Shown: one piece after another, positions 1-9,853 of the stretch | Numbering within the stretch: position 1 is the stretch's first letter | Layout of the letters: every line of letters starts with the position of its first letter | Source of the DNA: an uncultured Clostridia bacterium | GTDB lineage: Bacteria; Bacillota; Clostridia; Lachnospirales; Lachnospiraceae | DNA: 46,492 bases | Reading direction: 5' to 3' | Assembly: GCA_947174885.1 (NCBI GenBank) | Contig: CAMWKO010000020.1 | Location: 1 to 46,492, forward strand | The notes under the pieces: model-generated | What the model saw: only the letters and a program-made list of their open reading frames with translations | Told to the model about the DNA's origin: nothing | Databases searched by the model: none | Program-made: the position numbers and the translations under genes

Positions 1-66
1 AGATGCTTACATCATTATGATGATGTAAGCTTTTTGAAACTAAAAATAAAAAATATGGAAACTCAA
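1..66. repeat. Structured repeat, copy 1 (right part only, cut by window edge)
   Basis: This is the right end of a repeat family found again at 10505-10644, 35348-35520 and 43454-43637. A hairpin with arms CTTACATCAT and ATGATGTAAG (6-29) is followed by the right terminal inverted repeat (30-66), which contains AAAAATAAAAAATATGGAAA. It lies just beyond the 3' end of rho. The left part is outside the window. Confidence 0.8.
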
Positions 67-71
67 GTTTA

Positions 72-1832
72 TTATAATTTAATCTTCTTAATCATCTGGC
101 AGAACTCTGCATTATTTTTTGTCTTTGAAAACAAATCAATAATCTTTTCAACAGTTTCCTCCGGTCTCTGATTATTTGTAGCTCTTCTGATAATATCTAC
201 TGCTTCTTTTTCATCTCCATTTAAGAGCAGGTCATCACGTCTTGTGCCTGATTTTAATATATCTATAGCAGGAAATACTCTTCTTTCCGAAAGCTTTCTG
301 TCAAGTACAAGCTCCATATTACCTGTACCCTTAAATTCCTCAAAGATGACATCATCCATTCTGCTGCCTGTTTCTACAAGTGCAGTAGCTAAAATAGTAA
401 GGCTTCCACCCTCTCTCATATTTCTGGCAGCACCAAAAAATCTCTTTGGCATATGTAATGCTGCCGGGTCAAGACCACCTGACAATGTACGTCCACTGGC
501 AGGTATTACTATATTGTAAGCTCTTGCAAGTCTTGTAATACTGTCTAAAAGAATCGTGACATCTTTACCATGCTCTACTAAACGTTTTGCTCTTTCTACT
601 ACCATTTCAGATACTCTCTTGTGATGCTCCGGTAATTCATCAAATGTAGAATATATTACCTCAACATTACTTCCCTCAATTGCTTCCTTTATATCTGTTA
701 CTTCTTCCGGTCTTTCATCAATAAGCAATACAATAAGATGCATTTCCGGATTGTTTCTTATTATAGACTTTGCTATCTCTTTAAGTAAAGTAGTTTTACC
801 TGCCTTTGGTGGAGATACAATCATACCTCTCTGACCCTTTCCTATAGGAGACATTATATCTACAATTCTCATAGCCATATTGTGTCTGTCTGTTTCCAGC
901 ACAAGTCTTTCATTAGGAAATATAGGCGTTAAATCTTCAAAATTTTTACGTTTCATGGCTTCTGCTAAAGGAACACCATTTAATGTATTTATAAATAGCA
1001 AAGCACCGAATTTTTCATTCTGTGTCTTAATTCTGACCTTACCTAAAATTATATCTCCGGTTTTCAGACCGAACTTTTTAATCTGAACAGGAGATACATA
1101 TACGTCATTATCTCCGGGCAGATAATTTTCGCATCTTATAAAGCCAAAGCCATCCGGCATAATTTCCAAAATTCCGTTAGCCACCACACCACTGTCAAGG
1201 CTTAAGTCTATTTGTTCCTCAAGTGCCTGTTTTCTAAGCATTTCCTGCTTCTGCTGCACTGAAATATATGGTTGTACAGACTGTTCCGGTGTTATACCGA
1301 TATGCTTTGAAGCCTCTGCTGCTGTGGCAAATTTATTATTTCTGGAATTTTCCGTTCTTTGAACATTCTCCGCTTTTTGAGCATTATCAAGCTTGGCAAT
1401 ACTGTCTGTCCTTTGAACACTATCATTCCTCTGATATCCTTCACTTTTTTGCTGATTAATATTTCTTGATGTATATTCAGTTCTCTGATGATTTTCATTT
1501 CTATATGATGAATTTGCTGTACTTTTTGCAGGACGTTTAGACATCTCAGTAGTAACTAAAGAGTTGCTTTCCTGTTTATTTTCCTCGCTTACTGCTTTAG
1601 TTCTGTTACTATGGCTGCTCTCATTTTTAATTTCCTTAATTTCTATACTATTTTCACTTGATTTCTCATTACCCTTAGCACTACTTTCACCTGCGTTTTT
1701 TCCTGAATCTGCTACTTCTAATATTTTATCAATTAATGCAGCTTTTCTCATAGTGGTAATTCCTTTGATTCCATTTACCTTTGCAAGTTCACGCAATTCG
1801 GTCATTGGTAGTGTTTCAAGTTTCGCTCTCAT
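72..1832 (-). CDS. rho: Transcription termination factor Rho
   Basis: Rho is the hexameric RNA-dependent ATPase that ends transcription. The 586-aa protein has an N-terminal Rho_N helical domain (about 1-45), a long hydrophilic insertion (about 46-175), a cold-shock-type RNA-binding domain around [14 protein letters not shown], and the RecA-like ATPase with Walker [10 protein letters not shown] (about 340-350) and Walker [13 protein letters not shown]. Enteric Rho is about 420 aa; the extra length is the insertion, rich in Asn, Gln, Ser, Arg and Glu, with quasi-repeats such as QRTE, QRND, QRTD, QKAE. Start ATG at 1832 follows AAAGGA at a long spacing. It is monocistronic: divergent from the malic enzyme gene, with a repeat beyond its 3' end. 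Confidence 0.97.
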   Translation of the reverse strand: MRAKLETLPMTELRELAKVNGIKGITTMRKAALIDKILEVADSGKNAGESSAKGNEKSSENSIEIKEIKNESSHSNRTKAVSEENKQESNSLVTTEMSKRPAKSTANSSYRNENHQRTEYTSRNINQQKSEGYQRNDSVQRTDSIAKLDNAQKAENVQRTENSRNNKFATAAEASKHIGITPEQSVQPYISVQQKQEMLRKQALEEQIDLSLDSGVVANGILEIMPDGFGFIRCENYLPGDNDVYVSPVQIKKFGLKTGDIILGKVRIKTQNEKFGALLFINTLNGVPLAEAMKRKNFEDLTPIFPNERLVLETDRHNMAMRIVDIMSPIGKGQRGMIVSPPKAGKTTLLKEIAKSIIRNNPEMHLIVLLIDERPEEVTDIKEAIEGSNVEVIYSTFDELPEHHKRVSEMVVERAKRLVEHGKDVTILLDSITRLARAYNIVIPASGRTLSGGLDPAALHMPKRFFGAARNMREGGSLTILATALVETGSRMDDVIFEEFKGTGNMELVLDRKLSERRVFPAIDILKSGTRRDDLLLNGDEKEAVDIIRRATNNQRPEETVEKIIDLFSKTKNNAEFCQMIKKIKL

Positions 1833-2162
1833 ATATACGATTCCTTTCCCTAAAAATGATATAAATAAAACTGGATTATATGTATTGAAATAACTACTGA
1901 TTGTATGATTTCAAGATTCTTCTGTATCACTGCTTACAAAAGAACAACATAAACTGGATTATACACTATTTTCTTGTAAAATGATAGTATTATTTTTTTA
2001 ATTTTTGTGCTAATATATATTCTGAATGTAAAAATACAATTTTCTATTATAAATCTTAAGTTAATGCAGTTTCTATTTTAGGATTCATAAATTCTATTCT
2101 AACCTTTATGAACCCAAAAATACTGAAACTCATATACTACAAATAAACGAAAGGAACACATT
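1833..2162. promoter_or_regulatory. Divergent rho / malic enzyme intergenic region
   Basis: This is 330 bases of very AT-rich DNA between divergent genes, so it should hold both promoters. For rho, a TATAAT -10 box lies on the minus strand at 1958-1963 with only a weak -35; the surrounding AACTGGATTATA occurs again near 1870. I see no convincing promoter hexamers for the plus-strand operon, and no riboswitch or repeat. Confidence 0.4.
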
Positions 2163-3335
2163 ATGACAAATACCGAAAAAGCTTTAATGCTTCATGAAGA
2201 ATGGTGTGGTAAGATTTCCACAGAATCAAAATGTTCAATAAATTCCAGAGAGGACTTAGCCCTTGCCTATACTCCGGGTGTGGCTGCTCCTTGTGAGGAA
2301 ATACATAAAAATCCTGAAACAGCCTACAAGTATACAATTAAACAAAACACTGTTGCTGTAGTTTCTGACGGTTCTGCTGTTTTGGGTCTTGGAAATATAG
2401 GTGCTCTTGCAGCAATGCCTGTTATGGAGGGTAAATCTGTTCTTTTTAAAGAATTTGGCGGTGTAAATGCATTTCCTATCTGTCTTGATACTCAGGATAC
2501 AGAAGAAATCATTAAAACAGTTGTTAATATTGCTCCTGCTTTTGGAGGCATTAATCTTGAGGATATTTCCGCTCCAAGATGCTTTGAAATAGAAAAAAGA
2601 CTTAATGAGCTTCTTGATATTCCTGTATTCCATGATGACCAGCATGGTACTGCCATTGTCGTTTTGGCAGGTATTATCAATGGTCTTCGTATTACAAAGA
2701 AGGATAAATCAAAATGTAAGGTTGTGGTAAATGGTGCCGGTTCAGCAGGTATTGCCATTACAAAGCTGTTACTTACATATGGTATAAAGGATGTTACAAT
2801 GTGTGACAGAGACGGTATTATACATAAGGACTATGAAGGTCTTAACTGGATGCAGAAATCCATGACCGAGTTAACTAATCTTGACAACAAAACCGGTACT
2901 CTTGCAGATGCCCTTATAGGTGCTGATATATTTGTTGGTGTTTCTGCTCCAAATATGGTAACAGCTGATATGGTCAAAACCATGAATAAAGATGCCATAA
3001 TTTTTGCAATGGCTAATCCTGTTCCTGAAATCATGCCTGATGAAGCAAAGAAAGCCGGTGCAAGAATCGTAGGTACAGGTCGCTCAGATTTTCCAAATCA
3101 GGTAAATAATGTTATTGCTTTCCCGGGTATATTTAAGGGTGCATTAGAAGGCAGAGCTTCCATTATTACTGAAAAAATGAAGCTTGCTGCTGCAAATGCC
3201 ATTGCTTCGTTGGTTTCCGATGAAGAGCTTAATGATGACTTTATTCTTCCTGAGGCCTTTGACCCACGTGTTTCAGATATTGTTTCAAAAGCAGTAATGG
3301 ATAATATTGAACCGGACGGAACAAACAAAAAATAA
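2163..3335 (+). CDS. NAD(P)-dependent malic enzyme (decarboxylating)
   Basis: It converts malate to pyruvate and CO2 with reduction of NAD(P). The 390-aa length is typical of the short bacterial class without a phosphotransacetylase domain. Visible features are the N-terminal YTPGVAAPCEEI segment, the dinucleotide-associated VLGLGNIGALAAMPVMEGK stretch (about 76-95), the metal-site region FHDDQHGTAIVVLAG, and the Rossmann motif VVVNGAGSAGIA (about 187-198). ATG follows GAAAGGAACACATT. It is the first gene of a plus-strand run; the radical SAM gene starts 3 nt after its stop. The cofactor preference (NAD or NADP) cannot be read from sequence here. Confidence 0.95.
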   Translation: MTNTEKALMLHEEWCGKISTESKCSINSREDLALAYTPGVAAPCEEIHKNPETAYKYTIKQNTVAVVSDGSAVLGLGNIGALAAMPVMEGKSVLFKEFGGVNAFPICLDTQDTEEIIKTVVNIAPAFGGINLEDISAPRCFEIEKRLNELLDIPVFHDDQHGTAIVVLAGIINGLRITKKDKSKCKVVVNGAGSAGIAITKLLLTYGIKDVTMCDRDGIIHKDYEGLNWMQKSMTELTNLDNKTGTLADALIGADIFVGVSAPNMVTADMVKTMNKDAIIFAMANPVPEIMPDEAKKAGARIVGTGRSDFPNQVNNVIAFPGIFKGALEGRASIITEKMKLAAANAIASLVSDEELNDDFILPEAFDPRVSDIVSKAVMDNIEPDGTNKK

Positions 3336-3337
3336 AT

Positions 3338-4240
3338 ATGTACATAAATTCTTTAAATGATTATTTAAAAAAAAGCTTTGGTGATAAGGTATATAAAATA
3401 TCACTAAATGCAGGTCTTACCTGCCCTAACAGAGACGGAAAAATAGATACAAGAGGCTGTATCTTTTGCAGCCGCGGAGGTTCGGGTGATTTTGCCCAAT
3501 CTCCAAAGCTGTCTATTACTGAACAAATAGAATCCGGAAAAGCTTTAGTATCCAATAAGATTAAATCAAACAAATATATTGCTTACTTTCAGGCTTATAC
3601 TAATACTTATGGAGATATTAACTATCTTCGTAAAGTATTTTTTGAAGCTATAACCCATAAAGATATCGTAGCTGTTTCCATTGCAACTCGACCTGACTGT
3701 ATAGATAAAAATACAGCCTCCCTGCTTTTTGAATTAAATAATATAAAACCTGTTTTTGTAGAGCTGGGACTTCAGACCAGTAATGAAAACACGGCTGACT
3801 TTATTCGCAGGGGATATAAAAATAATGTTTTTGAAACCGCTGTAGATTTATTGTCAGGATTAAATATAGTTGTTCATATTATAATTGGTCTTCCCTTTGA
3901 GAAAGAGGCTGACATACTTAATACTATAAAATATATCAATCATTTTCCTATTCATGGAGTAAAATTACAACTGCTCCATATACTAAAGGATACTGACCTT
4001 TATACTTACTATTTAGAAAATTCCTTTAAAATACTATCACTTGAGGAATACGGCGATTTACTCATTATGTGTATAAAACATCTTCGTCCTGACATAGTTA
4101 TCCACAGACTAACAGGTGATGGTCCTAAGAAGTTATTAGCAGAGCCTATGTTTAGTGCAAATAAACGTATGGTTTTAAATTATATTAATAACAGATTACA
4201 AAATGAAAATATAGTACAAGGCAGTCTATATAGCTGCTAG
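3338..4240 (+). CDS. Radical SAM protein, TIGR01212/YhcC type
   Basis: This 300-aa protein has the 4Fe-4S cluster site of the YhcC-like radical SAM family: the segment TCPNRDGKIDTRGCIFCS (about 29-46) carries three cysteines in a C-x11-C-x2-C arrangement. Further family marks are the YFQAYTNTYG stretch and TRPDCID in the barrel. The exact substrate of this family is not established. The start lies 3 nt after the malic enzyme stop without its own clear ribosome site, suggesting translational coupling. The next gene follows after 12 nt. Confidence 0.9.
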   Translation: MYINSLNDYLKKSFGDKVYKISLNAGLTCPNRDGKIDTRGCIFCSRGGSGDFAQSPKLSITEQIESGKALVSNKIKSNKYIAYFQAYTNTYGDINYLRKVFFEAITHKDIVAVSIATRPDCIDKNTASLLFELNNIKPVFVELGLQTSNENTADFIRRGYKNNVFETAVDLLSGLNIVVHIIIGLPFEKEADILNTIKYINHFPIHGVKLQLLHILKDTDLYTYYLENSFKILSLEEYGDLLIMCIKHLRPDIVIHRLTGDGPKKLLAEPMFSANKRMVLNYINNRLQNENIVQGSLYSC

Positions 4241-4252
4241 ACGGAGGATTTT

Positions 4253-4777
4253 ATGGCACTGGAGCAACTAACATTATATAAATTTATGACTCTGTATATG
4301 TTAAACAAAGTAAACTTTCCTTTAACAAATAATCAGATTTCCAGATTTTTTTTGGATAAGGAATACACAACCTACTTTGTTTTTCAGCAGTTTTTGTCAG
4401 AGCTTTTAGAGGTCAGGCTAATTTCCTCAGAAACAGTCAGAAATACCTCTTACTATAAAATAACTGATGATGGCAGAGAGACTATTGAGATGTTTAAAAA
4501 CAAAATACCTGTTGCCATTATAGATGATATGGACATCTTCTTAATTGAAAATAAATATGAGCTAAGAAACGAAGTAGGTGTCATCTGTGACTATTATAAA
4601 TCCACCACACAGGACTTTATTGTAAACTGTAAAATCAATGAAGGCTCCTCTACTCTTATAGATATGAATTTATCTGTTCCATCTGAGGATGTTGCAGAAA
4701 TGATGTGCAACAATTGGAAGGAAGCCAGTGAAGAAATATATAGAAACATTATGAAAAGACTAATGAAGGAAGTATAG
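4253..4777 (+). CDS. DUF4364 family protein
   Basis: This 174-aa protein matches what I recognise as the DUF4364 family common in Clostridia. The N-terminal half looks like a winged-helix domain (TLYKFMTLYMLNKVNFPLTN, then a turn and SSETVRNTSYYKITDDGRE), so a DNA-binding regulatory role is plausible but unproven. The ribosome site GGAGGATTTT precedes the ATG. It is the last gene of the malic enzyme run. Its stop codon lies inside the palindromic terminator shared with engB. Confidence 0.8.
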   Translation: MALEQLTLYKFMTLYMLNKVNFPLTNNQISRFFLDKEYTTYFVFQQFLSELLEVRLISSETVRNTSYYKITDDGRETIEMFKNKIPVAIIDDMDIFLIENKYELRNEVGVICDYYKSTTQDFIVNCKINEGSSTLIDMNLSVPSEDVAEMMCNNWKEASEEIYRNIMKRLMKEV

Positions 4778-4794
4778 CAGCTATACTTCCTTTT
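4768..4794. terminator. Bidirectional terminator between DUF4364 gene and engB
   Basis: Perfect 10-bp stem GGAAGTATAG / CTATACTTCC with a 3-nt loop (CAG), flanked by T4 on the right and an A/G-rich run on the left, so it can act on both strands. The TAG stops of both convergent genes are inside the stem. Confidence 0.85.
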
Positions 4795-5380
4795 CATATC
4801 CTACGATATTATCTATCAAATCCCATATCTCATCCCTGCCCTGCTTTGTCTGTGCAGAGAACGGGATAATAACTGTTTCAGGTTTTACATTTAAACTGTT
4901 TTTAATTATCTTAATATTCTTTTGAATCTGGCTTCTGTTAATTTTGTCCAGTTTCGTAGCAATGATAATAGGTTCATATCCATTATATACAATCCAATCA
5001 TACATTTCCCTGTCATTTGCAGATGGCTCGTGTCTGATATCAATAAGCAGAAAAACGGCTTTAAGCTGTTTTGAGCTTTTAAGATAATTTTCAATCATCT
5101 TACCCCACTTTGCCTGTGTTTCCCTTGAAACCTTTGCAAAGCCGTAACCCGGCAAATCTACACAATACATAAAATTATTAATATTATAGAAATTAATGGT
5201 CTGTGTTTTTCCCGGCTCAGAGGAAATTCTCGCAAAGGATTTTCTATTCATAAGAGCATTAATAAGCGAGGACTTACCTACATTTGACTTACCTGCAAAT
5301 GCCACCTCAGGTTTGTCATTTTCAGGCAGCTTGCTTGTAATACCACAAACAGTTTCCAGTTCTAAGCTTTTTATAACCAT
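4781..5380 (-). CDS. engB: Ribosome biogenesis GTPase EngB (YsxC/YihA)
   Basis: This small GTPase is needed for assembly of the large ribosomal subunit. The 199-aa length is normal for EngB. Motifs visible: G1 GKSNVGKSSLI (about 30-40), G2 threonine in PGKTQTINFY, G3 DLPGYG, G4 TKLDK and G5 SA in PFSAQTKQG. The start ATG follows CAGGAGAAAAGTAT. It lies downstream of clpX with a 168-nt gap; in many Clostridia lonA sits in that position, and it is absent here. Confidence 0.96.
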   Translation of the reverse strand: MVIKSLELETVCGITSKLPENDKPEVAFAGKSNVGKSSLINALMNRKSFARISSEPGKTQTINFYNINNFMYCVDLPGYGFAKVSRETQAKWGKMIENYLKSSKQLKAVFLLIDIRHEPSANDREMYDWIVYNGYEPIIIATKLDKINRSQIQKNIKIIKNSLNVKPETVIIPFSAQTKQGRDEIWDLIDNIVGYEKEV

Positions 5381-5548
5381 ATACTTTTCTCCTGTTTTTT
5401 CTGTTTTAATATAATATAAGAATCATAAAATATAATAAGGACTATCACATTAAAATCAAATATAACCATTCAGTTTATATCTAAGCTTTATCAGCTTAAT
5501 ATTGCACGGCTTTGTTCTAATGCGACAGCCCCAAGATATAATAATCAA

Positions 5549-6811
5549 TTAGCTTGCTCTGTATACAAGTTCAGGCTTCTCTTTCTTCTCTACAGCTTCC
5601 TTTGTAATTATACATTTCTCTACATTTTCTTCTGATGGTACTTCATACATAATATCCATCATACAATCTTCCATAATAGAGCGTAATCCTCTTGCACCAG
5701 TTTTACGCTTTACTGACAATTCAGCTATAGCGTCAATAGCTTCATCTGTAAATTTCAAATCTACGTTGTCAAACTCTAACAGCTTCTGATACTGCTTTAT
5801 AATAGCATTCTTCGGCTCTTTTAAAATTCGTACAAGATCTTCCTTTTGAAGCTTATCAAGTGTAACTGTTACAGGCACACGACCAATAAATTCAGGAATA
5901 AGTCCAAACTTTACAAGATCCTGAGGCATTACCTGATTAAACAGTTCTGTTGATTCCTCACTTCTCTCTAATGCTATATCTGCATTGAAACCAATAGATT
6001 TCTTATCTATTCTTGTTTCAATAATTTTCTCCAATCCGTCAAATGCACCGCCACAGATAAATAAAATATTTGTGGTATCTATAGGAATAAGCTCCTGATG
6101 TGGGTGTTTTCTACCACCCTGCGGTGGAACGCTTGCAACAGTACCCTCCAATATTTTAAGGAGTGCCTGCTGTACACCTTCACCGGAAACATCTCTTGTT
6201 ATGGAAACATTTTCTGATTTCTTTGTTATCTTGTCAATTTCATCCACATAGATAATACCATATTTTGCCTTATCCACATCATAGTCTGCCGCCTGAATAA
6301 GTTTAAGCAGGATATTTTCTACATCCTCGCCTACATATCCAGCCTCAGTAAGTGCCGTAGCATCGGCGATGGCAAATGGAACATTTAACAGCTTTGCTAA
6401 TGTTTGTGCTAAATATGTTTTCCCTGAACCTGTTGGTCCAAGCATAAGTATATTACTCTTTTGTAGTTCAACGTCTAAATCTTTTCCGGAGGTTATTCTC
6501 TTGTAATGATTATAAACTGCAACTGACAAAGCCTTTTTAGCTTCATTTTGACCTATAACATACTGGTCTAAAAAGTCTTTTATTTCCTTTGGCTTCATCA
6601 GATTAATCTTAAAATCCTCAGGTTCAAGATTGTCATCCATTTCTTCATCTAATATTTCTGAACAAATATCAACACATTCGTCACAAATATATGCATCATT
6701 TGGTCCGGCTATGAGCTTTCTGACCATCTCTTCAGTTTTACCGCAAAAAGAACAGCATAGCTTTTTTATACCATTATTGTTGTTATCTTTACCTGCCAAA
6801 AATCCATTCAC
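5549..6811 (-). CDS. clpX: ATP-dependent Clp protease ATP-binding subunit ClpX
   Basis: This AAA+ unfoldase feeds substrates to ClpP. The 420-aa protein has the N-terminal four-cysteine zinc domain (CSFCGK and CDECVDIC, about 20-50), Walker [12 protein letters not shown] (about 125), Walker [10 protein letters not shown], and the ClpP-docking IGF loop in KKSIGFNAD. The reading frame opens with GTG at 6811 close behind GAGG, an unusual start; no in-frame ATG lies before the zinc domain. It follows clpP by 21 nt, so tig-clpP-clpX is read as one unit. Confidence 0.96.
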   Translation of the reverse strand: MNGFLAGKDNNNNGIKKLCCSFCGKTEEMVRKLIAGPNDAYICDECVDICSEILDEEMDDNLEPEDFKINLMKPKEIKDFLDQYVIGQNEAKKALSVAVYNHYKRITSGKDLDVELQKSNILMLGPTGSGKTYLAQTLAKLLNVPFAIADATALTEAGYVGEDVENILLKLIQAADYDVDKAKYGIIYVDEIDKITKKSENVSITRDVSGEGVQQALLKILEGTVASVPPQGGRKHPHQELIPIDTTNILFICGGAFDGLEKIIETRIDKKSIGFNADIALERSEESTELFNQVMPQDLVKFGLIPEFIGRVPVTVTLDKLQKEDLVRILKEPKNAIIKQYQKLLEFDNVDLKFTDEAIDAIAELSVKRKTGARGLRSIMEDCMMDIMYEVPSEENVEKCIITKEAVEKKEKPELVYRAS

Positions 6812-6832
6812 CTCGATTCTGTAGTATCAGTA

Positions 6833-7432
6833 TTATTTATTAGATGATTCTGTTCTGTTAGTCACAATATAATCTATTAAACCATATTCTTGTGCTTCCT
6901 CAGCTGTCATATAGTTGTCTCTTTCCGTATCTCTTTCGATTACTTCAAGAGGCTTTCCTGTATTTGCCGCAAGAATTTCGTTTAATTTCTTCTTTGTCTT
7001 TAAAATATGCTCTGCTGCAATCTGAATTTCTGTAGCCTGACCTTTAGCTCCGCCAAGTGGCTGATGAATCATAATCTCCGCATTTGGCAGTGCAAGCCTT
7101 TTACCCTTTGTACCGCCTGATAACAGAAACGCACCCATAGATGCAGCCATGCCCATACACATAGTAGATACATCACATTTAATATAATTCATAGTATCAT
7201 AGATAGCCATACCTGCTGTAACTGAGCCACCCGGACTGTTAATATATAAATGAATGTCCTTATTTGGATCCTCTGATTCTAAAAAGAGTAACTGTGCAAC
7301 AACTAAGCTGGCTGTTGTTTCATTTACTTCTTCACCCAGAAAAATAATTCTTTCCTTTAAAAGTCTTGAATAAATATCATAACTTCTTTCGCCCCTGCTG
7401 GTCTGTTCAATGACATAAGGCACTAAACTCAT
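6833..7432 (-). CDS. clpP: ATP-dependent Clp protease proteolytic subunit ClpP
   Basis: This is the tetradecameric serine protease core, 199 aa as usual. The catalytic Ser is in [14 protein letters not shown] (about 96-109) and the catalytic His in [12 protein letters not shown]. The N-terminal axial-loop region ([20 protein letters not shown]) is complete. ATG at 7432 follows GAAGG. It lies 25 nt after tig and 21 nt before clpX. Confidence 0.97.
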   Translation of the reverse strand: MSLVPYVIEQTSRGERSYDIYSRLLKERIIFLGEEVNETTASLVVAQLLFLESEDPNKDIHLYINSPGGSVTAGMAIYDTMNYIKCDVSTMCMGMAASMGAFLLSGGTKGKRLALPNAEIMIHQPLGGAKGQATEIQIAAEHILKTKKKLNEILAANTGKPLEVIERDTERDNYMTAEEAQEYGLIDYIVTNRTESSNK

Positions 7433-7457
7433 ACATATACCTTCTTTCTAAAATACA

Positions 7458-8738
7458 TTATTTAGCCTGTTCAACAATAAAATCAACAGCCTTTTGAACT
7501 GCAATATCAAGCTTCATGGAAGTCTTCTCCTTGTCGCTGATCAGCTCATTAAGCTTTTCAACCTCCATCTGATACATAGAAGCCATCTTTTCTAATTCTT
7601 TGTTGAATTCTTCCTCTGTAGCTTCAATATTTTCAGCCTTTACTATGGCTTCAAGTACTAATCTGCTTTCAATAGTTTTAACAGCCTGTGGTCTCATCTG
7701 CTCTACAAGCTTATCCGGTGTCATACCTGTAAACTGCATATACTGTTCCATTGAAAGACCTTGTGAAGTAATTCTTCTTGCAAAATTATCTGCCATTGTC
7801 TTAACCTGTAAATCAATCATTGGTTCAGGTATTTCCATTTTAGCATTTGAAACAACCTTTTCTACAATATCTTCTTCAAGCTGTTCTTTAGCTTCTTCCT
7901 CTTTCTTTTCTACAAGCTTTTTCTTTAAATCTTCCTTGTACTCAGCTAATGTATCAAAATCAGAAACATCCTGTGCAAAGTCATCATCAAGCTCCGGTAA
8001 TTCCTTAGCCTTGATTTCCTTAACAGCTACCTTGAACATAGCCGGCTTACCCTGCAATTCTTCTGCCTGATACTGATCTGGGAAAGTAACATTAACCTCA
8101 ACTTCTTCTCCGATATTCTTTCCAATAAGCTGATCTTCAAATGTATCAATAAATGAATGAGAACCGATAGTTAAAGGATAATCTGTTCCCTTTCCGCCTT
8201 CAAAAGCGACACCATCAACAAAGCCTTCAAAGTCTATAGTAACCATATCTCCATTTTCTATAGCTCTGCCTTCTACCGGTACCATTCTGGACTGTTTATC
8301 TCTTTCTTCATCTAAAGCCTTATCTACTTCTTCATCTGTAACTTCTACTGACTTTCTTTCAACCTCAATACCCTTGTATTCACCTAGTTCTACTTCCGGT
8401 TTTGTAGCAACCTCTGCCGTAAAAATGAAAGGTTTTCCGCTCTCAATCTGAACAACATCGATTGAAGGCTGTGAAACAATATCTAAATCACAATTTTCGA
8501 TTTCTGCAGCATATGCTTCCGGAATAATTTCATTTGCAGCATCTTCGTAGAAAACGCCAACGCCATACATTTTTTCAATCATTTTACGAGGTACTTTACC
8601 TTTTCTGAATCCCGGAACACTCATTTTTCCTTTATTTTTCTGGTATGCCTTTTCAATTGCTTTTTCAAATTCCTCTGCCGAAACCTCAATTGTAAGTTTT
8701 GCCATATTCTTTTCTAAAACTTCTACTTGTAAACTCAT
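7458..8738 (-). CDS. tig: Trigger factor (ribosome-associated chaperone, prolyl isomerase)
   Basis: It binds nascent chains at the ribosome exit. The 426-aa protein has the N-terminal ribosome-docking signature PGFRKGKVPRKMIEKMYG (about 43-60), a central FKBP-type domain (NGDMVTIDFEGFVDG through FPDQYQAEELQGKP, about 160-245), and a C-terminal helical arm domain rich in Glu and Lys. ATG follows AAGGAGG. A near-consensus promoter lies just upstream. First gene of tig-clpP-clpX. Confidence 0.96.
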   Translation of the reverse strand: MSLQVEVLEKNMAKLTIEVSAEEFEKAIEKAYQKNKGKMSVPGFRKGKVPRKMIEKMYGVGVFYEDAANEIIPEAYAAEIENCDLDIVSQPSIDVVQIESGKPFIFTAEVATKPEVELGEYKGIEVERKSVEVTDEEVDKALDEERDKQSRMVPVEGRAIENGDMVTIDFEGFVDGVAFEGGKGTDYPLTIGSHSFIDTFEDQLIGKNIGEEVEVNVTFPDQYQAEELQGKPAMFKVAVKEIKAKELPELDDDFAQDVSDFDTLAEYKEDLKKKLVEKKEEEAKEQLEEDIVEKVVSNAKMEIPEPMIDLQVKTMADNFARRITSQGLSMEQYMQFTGMTPDKLVEQMRPQAVKTIESRLVLEAIVKAENIEATEEEFNKELEKMASMYQMEVEKLNELISDKEKTSMKLDIAVQKAVDFIVEQAK

Positions 8739-8778
8739 TTAGCCTATTCCTCCTTAAATTTGACCATAGCATCAAAAG

Positions 8779-8807
8779 ATTATATCATAATTAATCTGTA
8801 TTGTCAT
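8779..8807 (-). promoter_or_regulatory. Promoter of tig-clpP-clpX
   Basis: On the minus strand: -35 ATGACA (8802-8807), 17-nt spacer, -10 TATAAT (8779-8784). It sits in the 101-nt gap upstream of tig. Confidence 0.7.
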
Positions 8808-8839
8808 TATTTTTAGACAAATTTTAGTAAAGTTGGAAT

Positions 8840-9853
8840 TTAATTCTGCTTCTCCTCAACCGTTTCTAAAACCTGTGTAGTACCGTCACTAAAGGTTACT
8901 ATTAATTTTGAAACCTTATAATTTGCATTATTTTTTGTAGTATAGCTTACATCAGTACGTGTAGATACTATATACTTTGAAGTTGTAGATTTTAGCTTAA
9001 CTATTTTTCCTGATAGCAGTTCTATACTATAGTATCCCAGTTCTCTAAAAGATGTCGTTGCTGTTCCTGCACTTGTAATAATCTGTCTGTGCGTTGTAGT
9101 CTGATTATTATTTTGTGGCTTAGTAGTCGTCTGGTTGTTATTTTTAGAGGTTGTAGCCGATGTGACCCCACTACCGTTCGGATTCTGTACTGTATTATCA
9201 TTGCTGTTTGTGTTTCCGGTTACATTATTGTTTGCGCCACTGTTATTTGTACTTTCACCTGCATTATTGTTTACTCCACCATTGTTTATGCTTCCGCCTG
9301 TATTATTGTTTGCCTCACCATTATTTGTATTTCCGCCTGAGTTATTGTTTGCTCCCGTATTATCGAGGTCGGAATTGTTATCTCCACTGCCATTTCCGTT
9401 ATTTTGATAGTTATTTTCCTCTCCATTATATGTATCAGAATTATCTACACTATCTCCTGCATTTTCTCTTTCAATAATGGTTACAACTATCTCTCTGGTA
9501 TATTCTTTATCACCGTATTTGAATGTATACGTAGCTTTGTAATCTCCTGCCGTAAAAATATCCACCAGGGAGGCATCTACCCATATTTCCATTTCATCAT
9601 ATTTATCAATATCATTCACATTAATTCCTGATAAATAGTCTATATCCTCACCTATATAAGACCTTATGTTGGAAATTTTAATATCCGGTTCATCACCTGA
9701 TAAATCGACACTTCCTGAAGCTACTCCAATTTCACTTCCATATTCTATTTCTTTTTTTCCGCAGCCGCAAAATGTTATAATTACAATACAGAATAATAGA
9801 ATAAATTGTAGCTTCTGTATATTTATTTTTATTATATTCTTCATAATTAACAA
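8840..9853 (-). CDS. Asn/Gly/Thr-rich surface lipoprotein with 13-residue repeats
   Basis: I do not recognise a named family. The N-terminus is a signal peptide (KLQFILLFCIVIITF) with a lipobox-like FCGC, so it is probably lipid-anchored outside the membrane. An Ig-like beta domain follows (about 50-130, ending YTREIVVTIIE). A low-complexity Asn/Gly/Ser region contains four tandem 13-residue units (NNNSGGNTNNGEA, NNNTGGSINNGGV, NNNAGESTNNSGA, NNNVTGNTNSNDN), then a Thr/Gln-rich linker and a C-terminal beta-rich domain of about 75 residues. The frame may open at TTG 9853 or at ATG 9844; a ribosome site AAAGG is better spaced for the TTG. It touches the end of the DJ-1 gene. Confidence 0.75.
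   Translation of the reverse strand: MLIMKNIIKINIQKLQFILLFCIVIITFCGCGKKEIEYGSEIGVASGSVDLSGDEPDIKISNIRSYIGEDIDYLSGINVNDIDKYDEMEIWVDASLVDIFTAGDYKATYTFKYGDKEYTREIVVTIIERENAGDSVDNSDTYNGEENNYQNNGNGSGDNNSDLDNTGANNNSGGNTNNGEANNNTGGSINNGGVNNNAGESTNNSGANNNVTGNTNSNDNTVQNPNGSGVTSATTSKNNNQTTTKPQNNNQTTTHRQIITSAGTATTSFRELGYYSIELLSGKIVKLKSTTSKYIVSTRTDVSYTTKNNANYKVSKLIVTFSDGTTQVLETVEEKQN
9194..9349 (-). repeat. Four tandem 39-bp repeats inside the lipoprotein gene
   Basis: Units are 9311-9349, 9272-9310, 9233-9271 and 9194-9232. Each encodes 13 residues opening with NNN. They vary at third codon positions and at several residues, so this is an old, in-frame, length-variable tract rather than a fresh expansion. 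Confidence 0.85.

Noticed and set aside
9194-9349. Possible CRISPR-like array
   Set aside because: Repeats are contiguous, in frame and without spacers; they code for a low-complexity protein tract.
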